A DNA stretch of 55,430 bases. Source: UBA6814 sp040753075. Its GTDB lineage: Bacteria; Desulfobacterota; Desulfovibrionia; Desulfovibrionales; Desulfovibrionaceae. Each line of letters begins with the position of its first letter. Within the stretch, counting starts at the first letter, position 1. Below, piece by piece: positions 8,677 through 15,514 of the stretch. The notes beneath the pieces were generated by a model that was given only the letters and a program-made list of their open reading frames with translations, had not been told where the DNA came from and did no database searches. Made by a program: the position numbers and the translations under genes. The stretch covers positions 1-55,430 of the forward strand of contig JBFMHA010000018.1 in NCBI GenBank assembly GCA_040753075.1, in the 5' to 3' direction.

Positions 8677-9255
8677 TCACCTCCCCAGCCCCGGCCGCTG
8701 CCGGTCCATGCGCTCCACGATGTCCGCGATGCCGAACTCAACCGCCTCCTCGGGCGTGAGCCAGGCGTCCACGTCCCGCAGCAGGCGCTGCTCCAACTCC
8801 TCCCGGGACTTGACCCGGGTGTAGCGCAGGTAGTGCTGCACGATGCGCTCGTGCATGAGATCCTCCTCCTTGCGGCCGGCCAGGAGCTGGGAATGGCTGC
8901 CCCAGTTCACGCCGAAGTAGCGGTGGGAGAGCAGCGCGGTGCGCGGGGTGATGACCCGGCGGCCCTTCTCCCCGGTCATGAGCAGGAGCAGGCCCATGGA
9001 GGCCACGATGCCCAGCCCGGTGGTGTAGACCGGGATGCGCGACCACTCCATGATGTCGATGATGGCGAACCCGGCCGTGCACGAGCCGCCCGGCGAGTTG
9101 ATGACCATCTGGATGTGCTCCGCCTCGCCGGCCACGTTCATCTCGATGATCTCGCGGCACACCTGGGCCGAGGTCTCCTCGTCCAGGCCTCCCGCCACGT
9201 AGATGATGCCGTAGTCCTTCAGCCCCTTGCGATCCTTGTCCTTTTCATCCGCCAT
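8677..9255 (-). CDS. ClpP-like serine peptidase (SDH superfamily)
   Basis: 192 aa. The ClpP triad is readable: Ser86 in IVASMGLL, His111 in ALLSHRYF and Asp161 in LRDVDAWLTPEEA, with the oxyanion glycine region NSPGGSCTAGFAI before them. It differs from housekeeping ClpP in flanking sequence (GLGIVASMG for the usual CxGxAASMA). There is no signal peptide, so it should be cytoplasmic, with ATP-dependent proteolysis the likely role. It is the first gene of the operon with the AAA ATPase; GTGA/ATG overlap couples them. A divergent WYL regulator lies 107 bp away. A second role as a housekeeping ClpP is unlikely because ClpX is absent. Confidence 0.85.
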   Translation of the reverse strand: MADEKDKDRKGLKDYGIIYVAGGLDEETSAQVCREIIEMNVAGEAEHIQMVINSPGGSCTAGFAIIDIMEWSRIPVYTTGLGIVASMGLLLLMTGEKGRRVITPRTALLSHRYFGVNWGSHSQLLAGRKEEDLMHERIVQHYLRYTRVKSREELEQRLLRDVDAWLTPEEAVEFGIADIVERMDRQRPGLGR

Positions 9256-9320
9256 GGTGTATCCTCCAGTTGCCGCCCGGGGGCGTTTTCCCGGAGACTA
9301 GGGCCCGGGCGTGCCGAAAG

Positions 9321-9330
9321 CGGTCACACC
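9321..9330 (-). promoter_or_regulatory. Shared 10-mer upstream of the clpP-like operon
   Basis: CGGTCACACC (GGTGTGACCG on the coding strand) lies 66 bases before the ClpP-like start. The same 10-mer lies 62 bases before the DUF2779 gene (13378-13387). Candidate site for the WYL protein encoded next to it. Confidence 0.35.
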
Positions 9331-9362
9331 GCAGGCAGATGTTTTCAGGAGGAGATACAGGG

Positions 9363-10367
9363 ATGCGCGGACGAGAACTTGCCAAGCTGCTCAAGGCCGT
9401 GGACCTCATGGCCCGGCCGCAGGGCGTGTCAGTTTTGGAACTGGCCGAACACCTCGAAGTGTCCAAGCGCTCGGTGTACCGTGAGTTGGAATTGATGGAG
9501 GAACTGGGGTTCCCGATCTACCAGGACGAGTCCCTGCTGGGGACTGAGAAGCGCTGGAAGTTCCAGCGGGAGTACCTCAAGAAGCTCCCCAACCTCGACA
9601 TCCCGGACATGAAGCTCCAGCTCTCCGAACTGGTGGCGCTCTGCCTGCTGCGCAGCGAGGCGGGGCTGTTCAAGGGCACGGGGATCGAGAAGGACATGGA
9701 GTCGGCCTTCGCCAAGCTCGGCGCCTTCCTGCCGGAAAAGCTCTTCAAGAACCTCGGGAAGGTCCGAGCCCTGTTCGTGGCTTCACGGAAGTTCGCGAAG
9801 GATTACAAGGGTAAGGAGCAGATAATCGACGACCTGACCCAGGCCATGCTGGAGCAGCGCACCTGCCTGGTGCGCTATAATTCGTTTTCCCAGGACCGGG
9901 TGACGGGCTTCAAGATTGACCCGCTCCATTTCTTCGAGCACGGCGGCGGCCTGTACCTCTTCGTCCGGGCCACCAGCTTCGGCGACATCCGCATGCTCGC
10001 GGTGGAGCGCATCCAGGAGATCACCCTGACCGACAGCCGGTTTGACTACCCCGAGGACTTCGACCCAGAAGCCCGCCTGGCCGAGGCCTTCGATCTCACC
10101 CTGGACGACCCCATCGCGGCCAGAATCCGGTTCTCGGCCGACCAGGCCAAGTACATCAAGGAGCGCCAGTTCGCCCAGGACCAGCAGATCACCGACCAGG
10201 ACGACGGCTCCATCGTCCTGGCGATCACAACCTCGGGAGGCTGGGACCTGAAGCGCTGGGTCCTGTCCTTCGGCGCCGAGGCCGAGGTGCTGGAGCCGGC
10301 AGAGCTGCGGCGCGAGATCGCCGACACCCTGACGGCCATGCGGGAGCTGTACCCGGAAACCGCCTGA
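9363..10367 (+). CDS. WYL-domain transcriptional regulator (DeoR-type HTH)
   Basis: 334 aa; ATG at 9363 follows AGGAGGAGATACAGGG. Residues 5-50 form an N-terminal HTH (SVLELAEHLEVSKRSVYRELELME). The WYL region spans roughly 140-310 (FKIDPLHFFEHGGGLYLFVRAT, then RMLAVERIQEITL), and a C-terminal WCX-type extension ends the protein (WDLKRWVLSFGAEAEVLEP). WYL proteins sense ligands, often nucleotides or nucleic acid, and commonly control defence genes. Its position, divergent from the ClpP-like/AAA operon and convergent with the nuclease operon, suggests control of both, supported weakly by a shared upstream 10-mer. Confidence 0.9.
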   Translation: MRGRELAKLLKAVDLMARPQGVSVLELAEHLEVSKRSVYRELELMEELGFPIYQDESLLGTEKRWKFQREYLKKLPNLDIPDMKLQLSELVALCLLRSEAGLFKGTGIEKDMESAFAKLGAFLPEKLFKNLGKVRALFVASRKFAKDYKGKEQIIDDLTQAMLEQRTCLVRYNSFSQDRVTGFKIDPLHFFEHGGGLYLFVRATSFGDIRMLAVERIQEITLTDSRFDYPEDFDPEARLAEAFDLTLDDPIAARIRFSADQAKYIKERQFAQDQQITDQDDGSIVLAITTSGGWDLKRWVLSFGAEAEVLEPAELRREIADTLTAMRELYPETA

Positions 10368-10382
10368 GTCCGGACCGCGCCG

Positions 10383-10940
10383 CTAGGAACTCCAACCGGC
10401 CGTGCCGGACCAGGCCTCGATGGTCGCGCCGACCACCGCGGCGAACTGCTCCTCCAGGTCTGCTTCCTTCTCGAACCTTTTCCAGAAGGAGACCTCCTTG
10501 TCTTTGGCGTCTCTGTATACAGCGAATCCCGGGTAGTTGTCCGCGAAAAGATCGCTTACTTTGTTGAATTTATTTAAATTTTGGCAGATATGGCAAAAAT
10601 TTATGGAGGGGTCCTCCTCTTCCGAGAAATGCAGGATGAGGCACATGGTGATGCCTGGCCCGGGCAGCCAGATGCCCGCGCCCAGGCTGGTCCATGCGAT
10701 GTTCTCCTCGCTCCCGGTGAGGCCCGGCACGCTGTGGAAATACGGTGCGATCTTGTCGTCATGCGGTATGCGCATGGCCGCGCAGATCCCTGGGATGTTT
10801 TCCCGCAACATCCGGGACGCAATCTCGTAGACATATTTCTGGAATCTGTTGACCGCGTTCAGTGCGTCGAAGTAGGCGTAGCGCCCCTCGGCGAGAAAGC
10901 GACGCTTGGCGTCCTGCTGCGAGCCGGTCGTGTCAGCCAT
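10383..10940 (-). CDS. Unrecognised protein of the nuclease operon
   Basis: 185 aa, ATG at 10940, immediately after the TAA of the nuclease gene (1-base gap). Contains a Cys/His cluster (INFCHICQNLNKFNK, about residues 113-127) and no membrane segments. Acidic residues are frequent in the C-terminal third (WKRFEKEADLEEQF). It is the last gene of a three-gene operon with DUF2779 and PD-(D/E)XK nucleases, and probably acts with them. No family recognised. Confidence 0.65.
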   Translation of the reverse strand: MADTTGSQQDAKRRFLAEGRYAYFDALNAVNRFQKYVYEIASRMLRENIPGICAAMRIPHDDKIAPYFHSVPGLTGSEENIAWTSLGAGIWLPGPGITMCLILHFSEEEDPSINFCHICQNLNKFNKVSDLFADNYPGFAVYRDAKDKEVSFWKRFEKEADLEEQFAAVVGATIEAWSGTAGWSS

Positions 10941-10941
10941 A

Positions 10942-11841
10942 TTAGTTACCTCCCTGGGCGATGAAGTTCCTCAGATGGTCTATGGTCCTTTGGTTGTGCC
11001 CGCGCAGACTGACGGACAGGCCGAGCAGGTTGGTTTCGATCGCGCCGACCAGGGCCAGGATCAGCGCCAGATTCACGTGGTTGCACGCCTTTCCCGCCCG
11101 CCACGCCGCGAGGCGCTTCCGGACGATGCCGCGCAGGTTTCGGCAGGCCGCGGAGAGGGGCAGGTACGTGAAGCAGTCGATGCACTCGCCCTGCCGGTCC
11201 TCCGAGGTCGCGAGCAGCACGTAGCGCCTCGCCTTGCCCGCGAACAGGGTGTGGGACTCCAGCGCCTTGAAATATTCCTGCTGCTTGGCCGTGTCGGCCT
11301 GCCCAACCGGGGTCGTCTTCATCTCGATGACCAGCATCAGCGTCCCCATCTTGACGGTGAGGTCTATCCGCCCTGATTTGTTCCCGTTGGTGTAGGGAAG
11401 ATAGACCTCCCGTTCGACCTGGACGGGGAGGTCCTGCACCTCGTCCGCCAGGTCATCCGGGACCTGGAGGCAGAAGACCTCCATCACCTCCCGGGGGGAG
11501 AGCCGGCCGACGGCCCAGGCCAGCCAGTCCGAGTATGCCTCCTCCCGGGCCCCCGCCAGCCACCGGTTGAGCGGGAAGTCGATCCGGAACGGGTCGCCCA
11601 GGGGCTGCAACAGGTCGTCGGACCGGCGGAGCAGGGATTCGACCTCCTGGTGCGCGATGCGGACCAACTCGTTGCAGAGGCCCTGAAAGCCGTCCAGGTT
11701 GGCGGGCCAGACGTACTGGGGCCTGCGGGCAACGCCGAGTTGCCGGGCCTGCCTGATCCACTCCAGCGTCGCCGCGCGGACGAAACCCTCGTGCTGTTCC
11801 GTCGGTAACGCCGGTTCCCTTGCGACATTGCTTCCACTCAT
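10942..11841 (-). CDS. PD-(D/E)XK superfamily nuclease
   Basis: 299 aa; ATG at 11841 overlaps the TGA of the DUF2779 gene as ATGA, which decides the start. The catalytic core reads GRIDLTV (Asp160) then LMLVIEMKTT (Glu173-x-Lys175), the PD-(D/E)XK signature seen in the PDDEXK_4-type group. The N-terminal 140 residues are helical and of unknown role. DNA cleavage by a metal-dependent mechanism is expected. Its operon partners are a Cas4-like nuclease and an unknown 185-aa protein, a combination that fits DNA defence or DNA end processing (inference). Confidence 0.85.
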   Translation of the reverse strand: MSGSNVAREPALPTEQHEGFVRAATLEWIRQARQLGVARRPQYVWPANLDGFQGLCNELVRIAHQEVESLLRRSDDLLQPLGDPFRIDFPLNRWLAGAREEAYSDWLAWAVGRLSPREVMEVFCLQVPDDLADEVQDLPVQVEREVYLPYTNGNKSGRIDLTVKMGTLMLVIEMKTTPVGQADTAKQQEYFKALESHTLFAGKARRYVLLATSEDRQGECIDCFTYLPLSAACRNLRGIVRKRLAAWRAGKACNHVNLALILALVGAIETNLLGLSVSLRGHNQRTIDHLRNFIAQGGN

Positions 11842-13316
11842 GCGGGTACCCTCGCAGGCGCCGACAGGTTGGCCAGGACTCGTACCATGGCCAGGGTGTC
11901 CATCTTGCAATATTCCAGCATGTTGCGCAGGAGTTGGTTTTTCCTCTCCCCGGACGTCGCGGGATCGATGGCCTCCAGGTACGCGGCCTGGGCCCCGGTG
12001 CCGTCCTGTACTTCCTCCAGTGCGCTGTAATCCAGCTCCGGGGCCACGGCGGGGAGCACGGCCTTGATGGACCAGCTGCCCTTCATGGCCGGGTGGTAGT
12101 AGTGCTCCCGCACAAGCGGGAGCAGGTCGTTGAGCCGAGCCAACACCCGGTCGATGGCGGGCGCAAGGTCAGGGTGCATGGCTCGCAGGGTGTTCAGCAT
12201 GGTCTTCTCGTACGCCGAATAGTGGAGCACAGGGCCGGCATCCCCCAGGACCGCGAGAAGATTCTCCAGCAAGGGCCGGGACGGATTGTCGCCGCTCAGG
12301 TCCAGGAATTCCTCGTGGCGCATTTGCCCGGGCGCATCCTCGACGTGGCAGGACCACTGGAAGGGAATCTGCTGGTAGGGCCTGGTCCCGGCCCAGATGG
12401 GCACCGCAAAGGCGATGGTCTCGAAGTCGAAAGAGTACCGGGGATAGGGCAGGGCCGCCAGGATGTCCCCCAGTTCGGGATCCACGTGAACAAGGCCGCT
12501 CACCGTGGCCTCGCGTACCCGTTCGTGCAACGGATTGGAGAGACGCCCCGGGGGGATGTCCCGGATATCCTCGATCCCTTCGGCTAGGAGCGCATCCGCC
12601 ACGGCCCTGCCCCGGGGCAGGCAATGCACCGGGTACTCGGGGCCGGGCACCGCGCAGTGCCCGAGGAAGGGACAGTCGAAGGGGTCATGGCACTGATTCC
12701 CGGGTTCGACCTCCGGCATGGGGCCGGCGAGCGCCGCCTGCAGGTCCGCCACCCAACCCGGGACCTGGTCCTGAAAATACCGGGCCTGCTCGGTCACGTC
12801 CGCGAACCTGAAGAGGCCCCGATAGTCCCCTCCCCCGAGATAAAGAAAAGAACTGTCGATGTGGGCCACCTCGACCCTGGGCACCGTGTGCCCGGCCGAT
12901 TCGATGACCCAGAGCTGGATACCGCAGTCGAGCAGGTGATAGTCCTTGAGAGACGTGCTGGACTTCACCTCGATGAGTCGCAGGCCGTCCGGCCCGGGCG
13001 CCAGGACGTCCGCGCGCACCAGCACTCCGCCGTGGCTGAAGGTCCCCTCGAACACCGGGGGCATGGGCCGCCGCGTCAGGAGATCCCCGGTCTCCTGGAT
13101 GGCCCGGGCGAAATCGCCGTCCTCCAGGTCCACGAGAACCCCGCCGGGGAACTGGTTACGAGCCACCTCCCCCACGTCGGTTCCGGCCGCCATGCGCTGC
13201 TCCGCCGCCGAGTCCGTCTCCGCGAGTTCGGGGTGATGGACCTCCAGGTACAGGCGCTTGCGGCACTGCAGGCCCGACAGCATCTTGGACTTGCTCAGGC
13301 GGTAGGGATTCGGCAT
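11838..13316 (-). CDS. DUF2779 protein: Cas4/RecB-like nuclease fused to a DEDD-type exonuclease-like domain
   Basis: 492 aa. Residues 1-225 are Cas4/RecB-like: Asp103 (VRADVL), Glu116-x-Lys118 (LRLIEVKSS) and four cysteines placed for a [4Fe-4S] cluster (Cys18, Cys209, Cys215, Cys221). Residues 290-485 begin with SFDFET (Asp297, Glu299) and end with EYCKMDTLAM, the pattern of a DEDD exonuclease fold that defines DUF2779. It opens the operon with the PD-(D/E)XK nuclease (ATGA overlap). A role in degrading or processing DNA ends is likely; the biological pathway is unknown. The gene is intact. Confidence 0.85.
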   Translation of the reverse strand: MPNPYRLSKSKMLSGLQCRKRLYLEVHHPELAETDSAAEQRMAAGTDVGEVARNQFPGGVLVDLEDGDFARAIQETGDLLTRRPMPPVFEGTFSHGGVLVRADVLAPGPDGLRLIEVKSSTSLKDYHLLDCGIQLWVIESAGHTVPRVEVAHIDSSFLYLGGGDYRGLFRFADVTEQARYFQDQVPGWVADLQAALAGPMPEVEPGNQCHDPFDCPFLGHCAVPGPEYPVHCLPRGRAVADALLAEGIEDIRDIPPGRLSNPLHERVREATVSGLVHVDPELGDILAALPYPRYSFDFETIAFAVPIWAGTRPYQQIPFQWSCHVEDAPGQMRHEEFLDLSGDNPSRPLLENLLAVLGDAGPVLHYSAYEKTMLNTLRAMHPDLAPAIDRVLARLNDLLPLVREHYYHPAMKGSWSIKAVLPAVAPELDYSALEEVQDGTGAQAAYLEAIDPATSGERKNQLLRNMLEYCKMDTLAMVRVLANLSAPARVPA

Positions 13317-13377
13317 CTTCCCGCACTCCTTGCTGATTGAGTGCGACTCTCTCCCTACACCACCCGAGTGTCAATTC

Positions 13378-13387
13378 CGGTCACACC
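13378..13387 (-). promoter_or_regulatory. Shared 10-mer upstream of the DUF2779 operon
   Basis: CGGTCACACC, 62 bases before the DUF2779 start and in the divergent gap shared with the PcfJ-like gene. Identical to the 10-mer at 9321-9330. On the minus strand it is followed after two bases by a TTGACA hexamer, so it may sit next to a promoter. Confidence 0.35.
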
Positions 13388-13518
13388 TCCGGCCGAGCCA
13401 GATAGTTTTTTCCAAAACCTTCGTCTTCTCCCGCAGCGACCGGTTTCGTCACGCCCCGGGCATAACGAAGGCCGTGGCCCATGGCCGCGGCCGCGAAACC
13501 TCCAGCCCGGGAGCCCCC

Positions 13519-14706
13519 ATGCGCATCACCGAACAGCACGTCTTCCGCCACCGCCTGGACCCGTTTTGCCTGCACCTCAAGACCGAGATGGGCGTGCACC
13601 GCATCACGCCCTGGGCCGAGGGGCTGTCCTGCCACCGGTGGGGTGGCGGCGAATGGCGCGAGGTGCCGCGCGATCCCGGGTTCATCCTGCTGTCCCGGGG
13701 GAACGACGTGAGCTTCCCCAAGACCCTGACGGCGTTCCTGGAGCCCATTCCTGCGAACCTCCGGGACGCGGCCTCCCGGTTCCGGTTCATGCAGCTCACC
13801 GCCCTGCGCCTTCTGCGCCTGTGCCCGGGCGGCGCGGACATGGCCGCGGACAACCCGGCCCTGTTCTGGCTCTGTTGCGGTCGGGTGGGCCGCGGCACCA
13901 TGCCCCTCAAACACGCCGCGAAGCTGCTGGCCCTGCCCCGGAAGCAACTAATCGCCGAACTCCTAGGCCGGGACTGCGTGTACACCGATCATTTCCTCAG
14001 GAAGATCCGGCTGCGTGCCTTCGACGTCACGGAATACGATCGCCTGGAGCGAATGCTGAGCCTGGAGCGGACCAGCCGGAGCATCCTCCACCTGGAGATC
14101 GTGGACCCCGCCGTGGTATGTCTGGCCTACGAGGATGGCGTGCGCGTGTTGGGAGACGGTCTGGTCGAGGACCTTTCCTGGGGAAACAACCCGATCCGGG
14201 TCATCGAGACCAAGCGGACCATCCGGGACATGCGCGCCATGGGGCGGGAGATGGGGGTGGAAGCCATGCTCCTGCGCAAGATCCAGCGGTGCCGGCGCGA
14301 CTTCGAACTGTTCTGGCTGCACCAGGACACCCTGACCGAATACACCGCCACGGTGCGCGACCTGAACTTCGTCTCCCTGGCTGCGGACTTCGGCGAGACC
14401 TTCCCTGCCCCGCCCCTGGAGGGGAATGCGGACATCGCGCCCATTGCCACCCTGTACGAGCTCGCCGAGGAGGGCGCCGCCATGCAGCACTGCGCCCTGC
14501 ACTACGCCAGGCGCATCTTTGCCGGGGACTTCGCCGTGTATCAGGTCCTGCACCCGGAGCGCGCCACCTTGGCCATCCACGTGGACCAGTTCGGAGACGC
14601 CACCATCCTCGACCTAGCTCTCAAGCACAACATGCAGCCCAGCCAGGCCACGCAGGACGCCGTCGATGCCTGGATGCGCTCCGCAAGACGAAACAGTGCC
14701 AAATAG
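13519..14706 (+). CDS. PcfJ-like protein
   Basis: 395 aa; ATG at 13519 after CCGGGAGCCCCC. The last 90 residues carry the PcfJ signature: MQHCALHYARRIFAGDFAVY, then ATLAIHV and a terminal NMQPSQATQDAVDAWM, the Q-C-V-x-x-Y/Q-x-x-x-N layout of that family. The N-terminal 280 residues are specific to this protein. PcfJ was named on a conjugative plasmid; its biochemical role is unknown, but such proteins are common in mobile and defence regions. It is divergent from the DUF2779 operon and is the last gene before the tRNA scar. Confidence 0.7.
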   Translation: MRITEQHVFRHRLDPFCLHLKTEMGVHRITPWAEGLSCHRWGGGEWREVPRDPGFILLSRGNDVSFPKTLTAFLEPIPANLRDAASRFRFMQLTALRLLRLCPGGADMAADNPALFWLCCGRVGRGTMPLKHAAKLLALPRKQLIAELLGRDCVYTDHFLRKIRLRAFDVTEYDRLERMLSLERTSRSILHLEIVDPAVVCLAYEDGVRVLGDGLVEDLSWGNNPIRVIETKRTIRDMRAMGREMGVEAMLLRKIQRCRRDFELFWLHQDTLTEYTATVRDLNFVSLAADFGETFPAPPLEGNADIAPIATLYELAEEGAAMQHCALHYARRIFAGDFAVYQVLHPERATLAIHVDQFGDATILDLALKHNMQPSQATQDAVDAWMRSARRNSAK

Positions 14707-14865
14707 CCCTTTCATCATGCAGCATTATCCAAGCGCAGGTTATTCTCTCGGCCACGCACTCGGAGATAAAATCCTGGAAGCGGTCCCGGAAGCGGTTCCG
14801 CGTGGGTTGGATGGGGCAGGAGGGCTGAACTGCGCCCTAAAAGGCCAATGATTGCGTTGACTGGG

Positions 14866-14913
14866 TGGCCTTTCACGCCGGTAACAGGGGTTCAAATCCC
14901 CTTGGGGACGCCA
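14866..14913 (+). other. 3' fragment of tRNA-Glu(TTC), probable island attachment site
   Basis: An anticodon loop CTTTCAC (14870-14876, anticodon TTC), a perfect T-arm (AGGGG-TTCAAAT-CCCCT) and a 3' acceptor strand TGGGGAC-G-CCA read straight through to 14913. The 5' acceptor strand and D-arm are absent, and the anticodon stem is mismatched. So this is not a working tRNA but what remains when an element integrates into the 3' half of a tRNA gene. The native terminator still follows. Confidence 0.75.
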
Positions 14914-14923
14914 GCATGCATAG

Positions 14924-14955
14924 GGCCTCGGGATTTCTCCCGAGGCCTTTTCTTT
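14924..14955 (+). terminator. Rho-independent terminator (native tRNA-Glu terminator)
   Basis: GGCCTCGGG (14924-14932), loop ATTTCT, CCCGAGGCC (14939-14947), then TTTTCTTT. It lies 10 bases after the CCA of the tRNA fragment, so it probably ended the original tRNA transcript. Confidence 0.8.
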
Positions 14956-14981
14956 GCTGGGGAGTTGGGGCGCGCGCGGGG

Positions 14982-15326
14982 TCAGCCATCGGCAACGGCC
15001 ACCTGGTTGCGGCCGGACTCCTTGGCCCGGTACAGCGCGGCGTCGGCCGCGGCCAGCAGGGTCTCCACGTCCTGACCGTGCTCCGGGTAGGCGGCCACGC
15101 CCAGGGACGCCGTGACCTTCAGCCGCTCCCCGGCGCAGGCGGCAGACACCTCCCGCTCGATGCCGCGGCGGATTCCCTCGGCCCGGGACAGGTGGTCCAC
15201 GGCTGCGTCGTGGCGTTGCCGCAGACAGTAGAACAGCCCGGCGGAGGCCAGGATGAGGAGCCCCCATCGGGGCTGAAGGCGCTGGGGTGCGGCTCGCGCC
15301 TGCTCCGTTTCCGCTGGATCCCCCAT
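14982..15326 (-). pseudogene. Diguanylate cyclase remnant
   Basis: The last 70 codons read as the end of a GGDEF domain (LKVTASLGVAAYPEHG, then AADAALYRAKESGRNQV). The GGDEF active-site motif and the core before it are missing; upstream the frame jumps to a single membrane-like helix (WGLLILASAGLFYCL) at about 15230-15275. It is therefore an internally deleted or frameshifted c-di-GMP synthase with no expected activity. It lies just outside the tRNA scar, where rearrangements are common. Confidence 0.65.
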
Positions 15327-15514
15327 GCGGCGCGGCCGGGAAGGGTCTCCGCAATCGGGTCAGGCGAGTTGCTGGCCCTGAACGCCCGTGCTACATCCCG
15401 AAAGGCGTCCCGGGCTCCCGTCTCCCGGGGACGCGAGCCGCGCCGCCGTTGTCTTGGGGCGGCGCGCGGCCGGCGAATGCACGAGTTTTTTTCGGGGAGG
15501 GCGCGCGGCGCACC

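Noticed and set aside
14740..15354. Minus-strand frame across the tRNA fragment
   Set aside because: Contains a GDLNPCYRRERP-type translation that is a known false product of antisense tRNA sequence.
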